From Paenibacillus puerhi (GTDB lineage Bacteria; Bacillota; Bacilli; Paenibacillales; NBRC-103111), in NCBI RefSeq assembly GCF_009846885.1, contig NZ_WUWM01000005.1, positions 124,001-188,000 on the forward strand: a DNA stretch of 64,000 bases. Direction: 5' to 3'. Position numbers and translations under genes: made by a program. The stretch's first letter is position 1. The number at the start of each line of letters is the position of its first letter. The notes below the pieces were generated by a model, which saw only the letters and a list, made by a program, of their open reading frames with translations, ran no database searches and was not told the DNA's origin. This document shows, one piece after another, positions 1-8,598 of this stretch.

Positions 1-2
1 TG

Positions 3-392
3 GAGCGAATGGGCTGGACCGCTACCGCTTCCCATCAGTCCGCCAAGGCGGGGAACACGCTGGACGGCAATCCCGCGACCCGGTGGGACACCGGAGCGCA
101 TCAGGTGAGCGGACAATGGTTTCAGGTGGATATGGGGGCTCCCCGTACCTTCAACGCTCTCGTGCTGGATGCGACGGGAAGCGCCTATGACTATCCTCGC
201 AGTTATGAGGTCTATGTCTCTTTGGATGGCGCAAGCTGGGGGGAGCCGGTGGCAGCCGGCACCGGCAAGCCGCTCCTGTCGATCCGCTTCCCTACGCAGA
301 CTGCCCGCTACGTCAAGATGGTGCAGAAGGGAAGCGTTGGTAACTACTGGTCTATTCATGAATGGACCGCACTGGAATACCCGCCCGATTGA
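3..392 (+). CDS. Discoidin (F5/8 type C) domain protein, C-terminal part
   Basis: The frame is open from the left edge, so only the C-terminus (about 130 residues) is present. It reads as a discoidin/CBM32 fold: an early NTLDGNPATRWDTG segment (the family's typical D-G-x-x-x-T-R-W calcium and ligand loop), then WFQVDMG, YEVYVSLDGASW, and a terminal ARYVKMVQKG...WSIHEW. Such domains bind sugars or surfaces and usually sit at the end of secreted glycoside hydrolases, so this is probably the tail of a secreted carbohydrate-active enzyme. The catalytic part lies outside the window, so the enzyme class cannot be told. A terminator follows about 80 bases downstream. Confidence 0.8.
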   Translation, partial: ERMGWTATASHQSAKAGNTLDGNPATRWDTGAHQVSGQWFQVDMGAPRTFNALVLDATGSAYDYPRSYEVYVSLDGASWGEPVAAGTGKPLLSIRFPTQTARYVKMVQKGSVGNYWSIHEWTALEYPPD

Positions 393-468
393 AAGCCAAT
401 CTTAGTCATCGCCGGGCAGGCAGCAGGGAAACACGGGTATAATCGGCAGACTGATTCGCACATAGTTA

Positions 469-497
469 GGGGCTCCCGCTGGACGGGGGCCCTTTTT
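469..497 (+). terminator. Intrinsic terminator after the discoidin gene
   Basis: GGGGCTCCCG (469-478) pairs with CGGGGGCCC (484-492, one G-T wobble) around a 5-base loop and is followed by a run of five T. It closes the upstream transcription unit. The rest of the gap to 642 holds a TATAAT at 571-576 that may be the -10 of the next gene; no convincing -35 was seen. Confidence 0.8.
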
Positions 498-642
498 GTC
501 ATGTATGATCGATCGAATAGAGACAACTCCCCCCCAATAAAGTGGAGTCCTTTCCGTTCTCCGGATAAGGTATAATGGAGAGTGTACAGGTTAGTCGATT
601 CAAAGCTTCCCTGTACAGGTAATGAGGGAAAAGGAGATTGGA

Positions 643-1341
643 ATGAAACAGGTTAAACGAAAAATCGGGAAAATGCTGCGTTCGGCAGCTCGATGTCTCC
701 GGCTGCTCGCGCTCGCGGGCTTTATCGGCATTACCTCGCTGCTGGTCGTCAATGAATATGTGCTGCGTACCGGGCATACCCATATATTACCGAAAACTGA
801 GCTGCCGCAAGCCGAGGCCCTGGTGGTGCTGGGCGCCTCCGTCTTTTCCAACGGGAAAGTATCGGATATCCTTAGGGACAGGCTGGATACGGCCTATGAT
901 CTTTATACATCGGGAAAAGCAGGCCGGATCATCGTCAGCGGGGATCACGCGAGCGACGAATACGATGAGGTCAATGCAATGAAAAATTATTTAATGAAGA
1001 AAGGGGTGCCTGATGAGCATATTTTCATGGACCATGCGGGATTTAGCACCTACGATAGCATGTACAGGGCCAAAGCTGTCTTTCAAGCGAAGAAGATCAT
1101 TATCGTTACGCAGGATTACCATCTGAAGCGAGCTATTTATGTGGCCAGGGCTATGGGCATAGAGGCGGTCGGGGCAGCGCCGGATAAACAGGACTATCGC
1201 GACATCCGGAAATATGAGGCAAGAGAGGTGCTGGCCCGGACTAAAGATTTTCTCAATGTACATGTCCTAAAGCCTATGCCGGAACAGCTTGGAGAGCCGC
1301 TTCCTGTCAGCTCCGATGGCAGACTGACGAACGATAAATAG
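643..1341 (+). CDS. SanA/YdcF-like (DUF218) membrane-anchored protein
   Basis: 232 residues. One N-terminal hydrophobic segment (about 19-37) after a very basic start, then a DUF218 domain with the family signatures VVLGA (61-65), VSGD (98-101) and a T-x-D-S segment near 137-139. The family (E. coli SanA, YdcF) is loosely tied to envelope barrier function and vancomycin sensitivity; the biochemical activity is unsettled. An ATG exists 21 bases upstream at 622, but AAGGAG at 631-636 sits six bases before the ATG at 643, which decides the start. It is a single gene between a terminator and a long hairpin. Confidence 0.85.
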   Translation: MKQVKRKIGKMLRSAARCLRLLALAGFIGITSLLVVNEYVLRTGHTHILPKTELPQAEALVVLGASVFSNGKVSDILRDRLDTAYDLYTSGKAGRIIVSGDHASDEYDEVNAMKNYLMKKGVPDEHIFMDHAGFSTYDSMYRAKAVFQAKKIIIVTQDYHLKRAIYVARAMGIEAVGAAPDKQDYRDIRKYEAREVLARTKDFLNVHVLKPMPEQLGEPLPVSSDGRLTNDK

Positions 1342-1357
1342 GTAAATTTCTTGAAAT

Positions 1358-1394
1358 CCTAGCGAAAATGGTTTTTTTTGGTGCCTTCGCTAGG
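1358..1394. repeat. Inverted repeat between SanA-like gene and membrane operon
   Basis: CCTAGCGAA (1358-1366) is repeated inverted as TTCGCTAGG (1386-1394) around a 19-base spacer containing eight T. It lies before a TATAAT-like element (about 1402-1407) for the next gene. It could be a weak terminator or an operator; the T-run is in the loop, which is atypical for a terminator. Confidence 0.5.
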
Positions 1395-1440
1395 ATGTTC
1401 ATGTATAATAGTGTCGAATATGTGACTGGAGGATGCGTGT

Positions 1441-2718
1441 ATGGACTCTTTAAACAAGCCGATGGGCGTGGGCGCGATTTTAGACAGAAGCTTTCAGCTT
1501 TACCGCAAGCATTTCGCCACTGCTTTTTTATTACTGCTCTTATTTGTAGGACCTTTTTACCTGCTTCAGAATTTACTCCTGTATAATTTATCGACGGTTC
1601 CGCTATTGCCTCAAAGCGGGGATTCGTTCGCCGAATCTTTGAATTTGTTTGTAAACGGGAACGGGGGCGCAACCGATGAGCCAAGTCCCGGCATGATTCT
1701 GTTTATCTTGCTGGTGCTGCCTCTTTACGCCGTGCTGCTTGCGCCTGTGATGCTGTCTTCTCAGCTTCAGCTGGTCAGGACGGCCATCGAGGGCGGAGAA
1801 GTCCGCTTTGCCGAGGTGCTGCGCAAGTCGTTCGCCCGCTACGGCAGACAGGTCGGCAATACCTTCCTGTACGGCTTGATCGTCGTCGGGCTGCTATTCG
1901 TCATCTGGATCGCGCTCGTGATTGCTATCGTTATCATCGCTTCGCTGACGGTTGGCGTAGGAGCCGGCTTTCTGGCGCTGGGCGGGGATCCGTTCGGGGG
2001 AAGCGTTGCGTTTATCATTATTATCTTTGTCGTATACATATTGACAGGCCTCGGGATGACGGCTTGTTCCAGCTTTTTCATGATTCGCTTCGGCTTTTAC
2101 TTGCCTATTGTGACGCTGGAAGAAGGAGGGCAGGCTATCCGCCGCAGCTGGAGACTGACCCGGGGGAGCTTCTGGCGTATATTCGCCGTGTACCTGATTC
2201 TTTCTATTATTTATTCCGTCTTCTCGCTAGGCGCTTATGCGCTGCTGATCGCGGTGTTTAAAATGTCGCTGATCGGCCAATTGATCAATATTGCGCTGAT
2301 CCTGCTTATCGCCCCCTTTTATACGATCCCTTACGCGGTCATTTATTACGACCTTCGCGTACGCAATGAAGGGGCCGATCTGGAGCGCTACCTGCAAACC
2401 TCGACGGGTATGCCACCCGCTGCCGGGCAGCCGGTATACGGAGAATCTGCCCGGGCAGGGGATGTATACGGCGTATCGGGCGGCAGCTTGATAGGCGGAG
2501 CAGCGGCAGGCGCCACGGCGGCCGGGCTGGAGCCGCTTGTCCCTTCCCGAGCAGATGTGGAGGAAGCCTCGGCTGACGGAGCCGAAGCCGGATCGGCTGA
2601 AGAGTCCCCGGAGGCGCGTGATGCGGAAGGCGGCTCGAGGGAAGAGACGAACACGTCGCCGGCACCGGAGGATACGGATTCGCCGAAGGCGGGGGAGCCG
2701 ACTTCGAACGATGATTAA
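1441..2718 (+). CDS. Multi-pass membrane protein heading the MoxR/DUF58 operon
   Basis: 425 residues. About six or seven hydrophobic segments from residue 28 to about 305 (for example FLLLLLFVGPFYLL, IIIIFVVYILTGL, IALILLIAPFYTI), followed by a soluble, Ala/Glu/Gly/Ser-rich low-complexity tail of about 110 residues. Start at ATG 1441 with GGAGG eight bases upstream. The 3' end overlaps the DUF4129 gene by eight bases, so it is the first gene of an operon that continues to the DUF58 gene. The sequence between helices (SFQLYRKHF, AIRRSWRLTRGSFWRIF) resembles the glycerophosphodiester-phosphodiesterase-type membrane domain found in Firmicutes, but I assign no activity. Confidence 0.8.
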   Translation: MDSLNKPMGVGAILDRSFQLYRKHFATAFLLLLLFVGPFYLLQNLLLYNLSTVPLLPQSGDSFAESLNLFVNGNGGATDEPSPGMILFILLVLPLYAVLLAPVMLSSQLQLVRTAIEGGEVRFAEVLRKSFARYGRQVGNTFLYGLIVVGLLFVIWIALVIAIVIIASLTVGVGAGFLALGGDPFGGSVAFIIIIFVVYILTGLGMTACSSFFMIRFGFYLPIVTLEEGGQAIRRSWRLTRGSFWRIFAVYLILSIIYSVFSLGAYALLIAVFKMSLIGQLINIALILLIAPFYTIPYAVIYYDLRVRNEGADLERYLQTSTGMPPAAGQPVYGESARAGDVYGVSGGSLIGGAAAGATAAGLEPLVPSRADVEEASADGAEAGSAEESPEARDAEGGSREETNTSPAPEDTDSPKAGEPTSNDD

Positions 2719-3352
2719 TTATGACATGCAAGCAGACAAGGAGAAGCTGGAGGAAATCCTTGCTAGGGAGGAGTTCACGGCTTATCTGCGCGAACGTTCC
2801 ATCAATCCTCTTCTGGGCTGGCTGGAGCGGATGTGGCGGAAGGTACTCGGGCTGTTCCCGGACGTGGATCTTCCGCCGGGGACGCCGAAGGTGCTCGCCT
2901 ACCTTCTGCTTGGGCTGCTGCTGGCCGCGCTGGCAGCAGCTATCGTATGGCTGATCCGCAGCACCGTCCTGCTCCGCAGGAGCCGCAGACGCGGCATTTT
3001 CCGCTCCGTCGCCGAGCTTGACAAAAGCTCGGCGCAGCTGCGGGAAGAGGCCGAGCGGTGCGCCGCCGAAGGGGATTACCCGGAAGCGGTGCGCCGCATG
3101 TTTTTAAGCGTGCTGCTGTTGATGGACGAGCAGGGCTGGATACGCGCCGAGAAGTGGAAAACGAATCGCGAATATGTGGACGAGCTGACGGATCGCAAGC
3201 CGAAGCTGTGCTCGCCCTTCATAGAGGGGGCTGCTCTCTTCGAGCATGTCGTATACGGCGCCGCTTCAGCGTCTGCGGATGATTATGTCCGCATGCAGGC
3301 GCTTGAAGCAGCGGCACGGGGAGGAGGCGGGCATGATGCTGAAGTTGTATAA
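2711..3352 (+). CDS. DUF4129 domain membrane protein
   Basis: 213 residues. Amphipathic N-terminus, one transmembrane segment (about 64-83), a basic stretch LRRSRRRG, then a helical cytosolic domain with AERCAAEGDYPEAVRRMF, the usual signature of DUF4129. The start is ATG 2711, inside the end of the previous gene. In many actinobacteria and Firmicutes DUF4129, DUF4350, MoxR and DUF58 genes occur together, as here. The protein probably assembles with them at the membrane; its exact role is unknown. It overlaps the next gene by 20 bases. Confidence 0.85.
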   Translation: MINYDMQADKEKLEEILAREEFTAYLRERSINPLLGWLERMWRKVLGLFPDVDLPPGTPKVLAYLLLGLLLAALAAAIVWLIRSTVLLRRSRRRGIFRSVAELDKSSAQLREEAERCAAEGDYPEAVRRMFLSVLLLMDEQGWIRAEKWKTNREYVDELTDRKPKLCSPFIEGAALFEHVVYGAASASADDYVRMQALEAAARGGGGHDAEVV

Positions 3353-4463
3353 GCGTCAGCTTGCGCTTCTGCTTAGCGTGCTGGCTTTTCTGATCTTAGG
3401 CTATTTGCTGGTGAAACCAGGCTTGCCCGACTATCCTGCCTATCTCTCCGGCTCGCCGGCTGCCAACGGGACTAAGGGGCTGTACGTCCTGTTAAAGGAA
3501 CGCGGCGAACCGGTCAAGGCGTGGCGCAAGCCATGGAGCTCGCTGCCGGAGACTCAAGGACATTCGCTCGTGGTTATCCAGCCGCTCAGCCTGACGGATA
3601 AAGACCGGGAGAATGCGCTGCGCTGGGTGGAACGGGGCAATGACTTGCTGCTGTTCCACAGCTCGCCTCCCGAGTGGACGCCCTTTGCTTACAGCAAGCT
3701 GGAGAAGGTTAATACGGAGGCCGTTCCGATCACCGACCTGCTTCAGCCGGAAGCGCCGACACGGACGGGGAGCATAGCTGCTTCCGTACGCATCCAAGAG
3801 GCGTCCGGTGTGGAGCCGCTTCTTCGGGATGAGGAGGGCGTCGTTGCTGCAAGATCCCAGCACGGCCAAGGAACGGTCACGCTCGTGCTGATGCCCCAAT
3901 GGACGCGCAACGATACCGTACTCGCCAACGCTCATTTTGAGCTGCTGTGGCCCTATTTGCCGCAAGACCGCCAGGCGGTCTGGTTCGATGATTATCACCA
4001 CGGCGTCCAGGACAAGCCGGGTCTGCTAGCGATCTATCCCGCGTGGCTGCTGGCCGTAATCGCCCAGGCGGCAGCGGCTGCTGCGCTCTGGCTCTGGCTG
4101 AAGGCCGTCCGCTTCGGACCTGCCTATACGCCTCGCTCCTGGACCGTCAGGCGCGGGGACGAGACGCTGCTCGCAGCGGCCGGCTGGTATGACCGCCGGG
4201 GACTTGCGCGGGAAGCTCTCTCGCATCAGGAGGCGTATGTCCGCAGCTTGCTGCGGGAGAAGTGGGGCGTACGTACGGACGCCACAGACGGCCAGATCCT
4301 TGCCGCAGCGAGGCTGCACGGGGATAAAGCCGACGCCGAATGGCTGGCGGGACTGCTTGCCAGCTTTCGAAAGGCCCGGGAATCCAGCGTATACACATCG
4401 AAGCAGCTGGAGCAGGACAGCCGGGCCGCCGATGAACTCATTCGCAAACTGGAAGGGAAGTGA
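3333..4463 (+). CDS. DUF4350 domain membrane protein
   Basis: 376 residues. An N-terminal transmembrane helix (about 10-27), an extracytoplasmic domain that begins SGSPAANGTKGLYVLLKERG as expected for DUF4350, a second transmembrane helix (about 232-252, WLLAVIAQAAAAAALWLWL) and a cytosolic helical tail ending in ELIRKLEGK. Start ATG 3333 (or 3336) is chosen because GGGGAGGAGG lies just upstream; the frame is open further back but inside the preceding gene. It overlaps the MoxR gene by four bases. Likely part of the same membrane-linked MoxR-DUF58 assembly. Confidence 0.85.
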   Translation: MMLKLYKRQLALLLSVLAFLILGYLLVKPGLPDYPAYLSGSPAANGTKGLYVLLKERGEPVKAWRKPWSSLPETQGHSLVVIQPLSLTDKDRENALRWVERGNDLLLFHSSPPEWTPFAYSKLEKVNTEAVPITDLLQPEAPTRTGSIAASVRIQEASGVEPLLRDEEGVVAARSQHGQGTVTLVLMPQWTRNDTVLANAHFELLWPYLPQDRQAVWFDDYHHGVQDKPGLLAIYPAWLLAVIAQAAAAAALWLWLKAVRFGPAYTPRSWTVRRGDETLLAAAGWYDRRGLAREALSHQEAYVRSLLREKWGVRTDATDGQILAAARLHGDKADAEWLAGLLASFRKARESSVYTSKQLEQDSRAADELIRKLEGK

Positions 4464-5395
4464 ACCGATTGCAACAGCTTCTGCAGCAGATGGACCGTAT
4501 CGTAATCGGACAACAGAAAAATATTCGCTTGCTGTTGACCGCATTTTTGGCTGGAGGGCATGTGCTGCTGGAAGGCGTGCCCGGACTCGGTAAAACGAAG
4601 ATGGTGCGCACCTTGGCCGACTTGGTCGACGGTACGTTCAGCCGGGTCCAATTCACGCCGGATATGATGCCGAGCGATATTACCGGCAGCGTCATCCTGA
4701 ATATGAAGACGAACGAGTTCGAGACCGTCCGCGGACCGGTATTCACGCATATACTGCTGGCCGACGAGATCAACCGGACGCCGCCTAAGACTCAGGCTGC
4801 GCTGCTGGAAGCGATGGAGGAGCGGCAGGTCACGATCCAGGGTAAAACCCATCTGCTGCCGGATCCGTTTTTCGTCGTCGCTACGCAAAATCCGGTGGAA
4901 TATGAAGGGACCTACCCGCTGCCGGAGGCTCAGCTTGACCGGTTCCTGTTCAAGCTGGTCGTCTCCTATCCGTCCCTAGAAGCCGAGCTCGGCATACTGA
5001 AGGAGCATGTTCCTTACTTCGCAGAGACGACCCGCGGAGCGGAGACAACCGCAGCCATGTCGCTGGAGAGGCTGAAGGAGCTGCGCAAGTCGCTCCACGA
5101 GGTGGTCGTGCAGGATTCCCTGCTCGCCTACATGACGGCGCTGGTTCGCAAGACGCGCGAGGACAAGCGGCTGCTTCTGGGAGCGAGCCCCCGGGCGGGC
5201 ATCGCGCTGATGATGGCGAGCAAGGCATGGGCCCTGCTCGACGGCCGGAGCTTCGTCACGCCTGACGACATCAAGACGGTGGCCGTTCCGACATTAAGGC
5301 ACCGGCTGCTGCTGACGCCGCAGGTTGAATTGGAGGGGGAAACGAGTGACCACTTCATCCAGGAAACGCTGGCCCAGATTCCGGTACCTCGCTGA
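4460..5395 (+). CDS. MoxR-family AAA+ ATPase
   Basis: 311 residues, normal family length. Walker A GVPGLGKTK (38-46), Walker B HILLADEINR (about 96-105), the MoxR-typical NRTPPKTQAALLEAMEERQV, sensor 1 FFVVATQNPVE and sensor 2 GASPRAG are all present, so it should be an active ATPase. MoxR proteins act as chaperones that insert cofactors or remodel partner proteins, usually ones with VWA-like folds such as the DUF58 product encoded next. GTG start at 4460 in a four-base overlap with DUF4350; the 3' end overlaps the DUF58 start by 50 bases. Confidence 0.95.
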   Translation: MNRLQQLLQQMDRIVIGQQKNIRLLLTAFLAGGHVLLEGVPGLGKTKMVRTLADLVDGTFSRVQFTPDMMPSDITGSVILNMKTNEFETVRGPVFTHILLADEINRTPPKTQAALLEAMEERQVTIQGKTHLLPDPFFVVATQNPVEYEGTYPLPEAQLDRFLFKLVVSYPSLEAELGILKEHVPYFAETTRGAETTAAMSLERLKELRKSLHEVVVQDSLLAYMTALVRKTREDKRLLLGASPRAGIALMMASKAWALLDGRSFVTPDDIKTVAVPTLRHRLLLTPQVELEGETSDHFIQETLAQIPVPR

Positions 5396-6728
5396 GAAGC
5401 TGGAGAAGCGGCTGATCGTGCCTACCCCCCGCCTGGCCGCTGCGGCCGGGATAGGGGCCCTTGTCGTGGGCGCAGGCTATGCGGCCGGCGTTGGCACGAT
5501 AACGCTGGTGCTCGTCAACGCGGCATTGGCCGGCGCCTCGGTGCTCGACCTGTCGCTGCTTCCCAGACGTGCCAGCCTCCGTGTGAGCCGGACGCTGCCG
5601 GGTCAAGCGGATATCGGCAGCCCGTTCGAGGTGAAGCTGACGATAGAGGCGCCGCAGGCGCCATCAGACCGGCTGATGCTTCAGGCGGCCGACGATGTAC
5701 CCCAGCAGTTCCAGGTCGTAGAGCCTCAGGCGATGCGAACGAGCTGGCAGGGAAGGGATGCCGTGCTGACCTATACCGCGACGGGGCTGGAACGCGGCAC
5801 CCATGCGTTCGATCGGATCAGGCTCCGCATCAGCGGCAGGCTAGGGCTGTGGTCCAAGCAGATGAACGTCCGAACGGACCAAAGCATCCGGATTTACCCG
5901 GATATGTCGGTCGTTCGCGGGATATTGTCCTCGGCTCAGCGTGACTTGATATTGGATGGACGGAGAGTGTACAGACGGGAGAGAGCGGGCTCGGAGTTCC
6001 ATGCCATCCGGGAGCATGTGCAGGATGACGACCCGCGCTTCATCAACTGGCGGGCATCCGCGCGATCGAGATCGCTGATGACCAATATATTCCGGCCGGA
6101 ACGGGGCAAAGTAGTCACGATCCTGCTCGATTGCGGTCGTATGATGGGTGTGGAGCTGGAGGGCCGTACGAAGCTGGACGCCGCCTTGGAAGCGGCGCTT
6201 GCGCTGGCGGCCGTAGCGTTGAAGCAGGGGGATAAGGTGGCGCTGCTGGCCTTCTCGAGCAAGGTCAGGGTGTACGTGCCCCCGGGCGCTGGACTTGCTC
6301 ATCTGCAGACGATTACCGAATCGGTTTTCGATCTGAAGAGCGAGTTTGTCGAAGCGAGCTACAGGGTGGCTCTGCAGCATTTGATGCGGGTACAGAAAAA
6401 GCGGGGACTGACCGTCCTGTTCTCCGATCTGGACAATTACATGTTCGAGGATCAACTGATGCCGCTGCTGCTCCGGCTGCGGAGACAGCATCATGTGCTG
6501 CTGCTCGGCTTGCGCGATGAGGTGCTGCACAGCTGGGCGCTTGCCGATACCGCAGGCAAGCGCGAAGCTTATGTCAAGAGCCTCGCGCACAAGTTTGCGC
6601 TCGACCGGCGCGCCTTCTCCGCACGGATAGCGGCCAGCGGCATAGACGTGATCGACGTGCCGGTCGGAGAGCTGGCCTTTACGGCGGTTAACCGGTACTT
6701 GAATGTGAAAGCGGATGACCGGCTCTAG
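5346..6728 (+). CDS. DUF58 domain protein (VWA-like, MoxR partner)
   Basis: 460 residues. Basic N-terminus, two short hydrophobic stretches (about 28-75), a beta-rich region, then the DUF58 core with IREHVQDDDPRFINWRAS and the VWA-like segments VVTILLDCGRMMG and LTVLFSDLDNYMF. The metal-ion-dependent adhesion site is only partly like a canonical DxSxS (DCGRM here). GTG 5346 is preferred because GGAGGGGGAA lies just upstream; a TTG at 5325 is in frame but poorly placed. Last gene of the operon; its end runs 41 bases into the convergent SpoIIM-family gene. Confidence 0.88.
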   Translation: MTTSSRKRWPRFRYLAEKLEKRLIVPTPRLAAAAGIGALVVGAGYAAGVGTITLVLVNAALAGASVLDLSLLPRRASLRVSRTLPGQADIGSPFEVKLTIEAPQAPSDRLMLQAADDVPQQFQVVEPQAMRTSWQGRDAVLTYTATGLERGTHAFDRIRLRISGRLGLWSKQMNVRTDQSIRIYPDMSVVRGILSSAQRDLILDGRRVYRRERAGSEFHAIREHVQDDDPRFINWRASARSRSLMTNIFRPERGKVVTILLDCGRMMGVELEGRTKLDAALEAALALAAVALKQGDKVALLAFSSKVRVYVPPGAGLAHLQTITESVFDLKSEFVEASYRVALQHLMRVQKKRGLTVLFSDLDNYMFEDQLMPLLLRLRRQHHVLLLGLRDEVLHSWALADTAGKREAYVKSLAHKFALDRRAFSARIAASGIDVIDVPVGELAFTAVNRYLNVKADDRL

Positions 6729-7707
6729 GCAGCGTCCCTCCCTCTTCGGCGAGAAAGCTCTTCTGCTTCTGGACCCCGTATAGAACATAGACGGCCAGGG
6801 CGAGCACGGTCAGACCGGCGAAGGCGTATTTGGCTTCCAGCGACAGCGGGGAAGGCGTAATATAGCCCTCGATGATGCCTGCGATGACGAAGAGCGGAAT
6901 CGTACCGACGAGCAGCAGGGCGGATTCCTTCACGGAGCGCAGAAACATGTACTTGCGCGTGTAGCGTCCGGGAGCGATCATCCGGTAGCCCATATAAAGT
7001 CCGGCTCCGCCTGCGATGAAGATGGCCATCAGCTCGATGATGCCATGCGGCAGGATGTAGGCCCAGAATATATAGCTTCGTCCGGACTGCCAGAACAAGG
7101 CGGCTAGAGCGCCGATCAGCAGTCCGTTAAAGACGAGCAGATATACGGTGAGCGCCCCGAAGGTAATCCCGCTGACGAAGGCCAGCACGGCGACCCGGAT
7201 ATTGTTCGTCATGATGGTGGACGACATGATCGCGCTTTGGATCGAATCGTGATTCTCGCCTACGCGCTGCGGGTCCACGCTTTCCGCTATTGTTGGCGGC
7301 AGGACGGCGTACAGGTTCAAAGGATCCTGCCAGACGGAGACAAAGCCGGATAGGCCGCCAACGAGGAACAGCAGCAGCGCCAGCAGAATGAACCACTTCC
7401 GCTCCAGTGCATATCCGATGAAATGCCGCTTGAAAAAATCGCCGAGGCGGCTGCCGGATTTCCACTGCTCGGCGTGCAGCGCATGGTGGGCCCGGCTGAC
7501 CAGCTGGTTCAGGAAAACTTCCGCATCGTCTCCGGCATAATAGGTCTGGGCGAAGGCCAGATGAGCGGAGGCCTGCTTGTACAGGGTCGTGAGCCGGTCG
7601 ATTTCCTCGGCCTGTACATGCCGTTTCTTGCGCTCGAACTTCTCAAGCAGCCGTTCGAGCTCGGACCAGACCGGCTTATGTTCGCGAATAAAGCGATGAA
7701 TGTCCAT
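6688..7707 (-). CDS. SpoIIM-family (stage II sporulation protein M-like) membrane protein
   Basis: 339 residues. A soluble helical N-terminal domain (about 1-95), then five or six membrane segments with the family's GITFGALTVYLLVFNG and WAYILPHGIIELMAIFIAGG motifs. The family includes SpoIIM, part of the SpoIIDMP engulfment complex, but this longer form with a soluble N-domain is the paralogue usually found beside RDD, MoxR and DUF58 genes, so a sporulation role is not implied. Divergent from the RDD gene across about 76 bases, convergent with and overlapping DUF58. Confidence 0.85.
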   Translation of the reverse strand: MDIHRFIREHKPVWSELERLLEKFERKKRHVQAEEIDRLTTLYKQASAHLAFAQTYYAGDDAEVFLNQLVSRAHHALHAEQWKSGSRLGDFFKRHFIGYALERKWFILLALLLFLVGGLSGFVSVWQDPLNLYAVLPPTIAESVDPQRVGENHDSIQSAIMSSTIMTNNIRVAVLAFVSGITFGALTVYLLVFNGLLIGALAALFWQSGRSYIFWAYILPHGIIELMAIFIAGGAGLYMGYRMIAPGRYTRKYMFLRSVKESALLLVGTIPLFVIAGIIEGYITPSPLSLEAKYAFAGLTVLALAVYVLYGVQKQKSFLAEEGGTLPRAGHPLSHSSTG

Positions 7708-7783
7708 ATAATGACAAATCCTCCTTCAAGCTATATGTACCATACTACCACATTAATTGGAAGAAGAAGCAGGTGAATTCTCC

Positions 7784-8584
7784 ATGAAAGATGCATTCAA
7801 CCGCGAAGCGGACATCGTGACCCCCGAGCATGTCAGGCTTCAGTTCCGGACGGCCGGACTCGGCAGCAGGACGGCAGCTCAAGTATTCGACGTCCTGCTG
7901 CTGAGCGCGCTGCTGGGAGCCGTTGCCCTGCTTATCGGACTCGGTTTTATGTTCGCCGGCGTTAACGTAACGGACGCGCTCGGCGAGTATGCGGCCGCTT
8001 TTCTGATCCTCTTCAGCTTCGTGCTGATAGGGAGTTATTTCGTTCTAACCGAATATTATATGGGGGGACAATCGTACGGCAAGAAGTGGATGAGTCTCCG
8101 CGTCGTGCAGGAGAACGGTCAGCCCTTAACCTTCCTGTCCTCCGTAATCCGCAATTTCTTCCGATTGATCGATTTTTTGCCCTCCTTCTATTTTCTGGGC
8201 GCCGTCTGGATGTTTTTCCATCCCAAGGATAAGCGCTTGGGGGATCTGGCTGCCGGCACGCTGGTGATCCGGGATACGCGTGCCGATCAGCTGGCTCTTC
8301 GCCGGCGGACAGAGAAGTGGCTGCGCAAGTGGAGAGAGCCGCGTCCGGAGCTTCAGCTCTCCGAAACTGAGCGCAGCAGGATAGAGCGGGAGGATTGGCT
8401 GCTTCTGTCCTCGTTCGTGGAGCGGCTGCCGTCGCTTGACCGCATGAAGCGGGAGGCGCTTGCGTGGCAGATCGCCCAGCGGATCGCGGCCCGACTGGAG
8501 CTCGATGCCCGCCTGTATGCGTCAGGTCCGGCCGCGTTCTTGATCGTGCTCTATGAGCAGCTCTCGGAGGACTGGACGTTGTAG
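7784..8584 (+). CDS. RDD family membrane protein
   Basis: 266 residues. RDD-type domain in the first 160 residues: three or four membrane segments, the motif GSRTAAQVFDVLLL (the RDD Arg-Asp-Asp site is reduced here to R...D), YYMGGQSYGKKWMSLRV, and DKRLGDLAAGTLVIRD. A cytosolic helical tail of about 100 residues follows. Start ATG 7784 has AGGTGA seven bases upstream; a TTG at 7757 is in frame but less well placed. Paired with SpoIIM-family genes in many Firmicutes. The function is not established. The sensor kinase gene starts 14 bases downstream. Confidence 0.85.
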   Translation: MKDAFNREADIVTPEHVRLQFRTAGLGSRTAAQVFDVLLLSALLGAVALLIGLGFMFAGVNVTDALGEYAAAFLILFSFVLIGSYFVLTEYYMGGQSYGKKWMSLRVVQENGQPLTFLSSVIRNFFRLIDFLPSFYFLGAVWMFFHPKDKRLGDLAAGTLVIRDTRADQLALRRRTEKWLRKWREPRPELQLSETERSRIEREDWLLLSSFVERLPSLDRMKREALAWQIAQRIAARLELDARLYASGPAAFLIVLYEQLSEDWTL

Positions 8585-8598
8585 GGGGAGGGGCGGCC

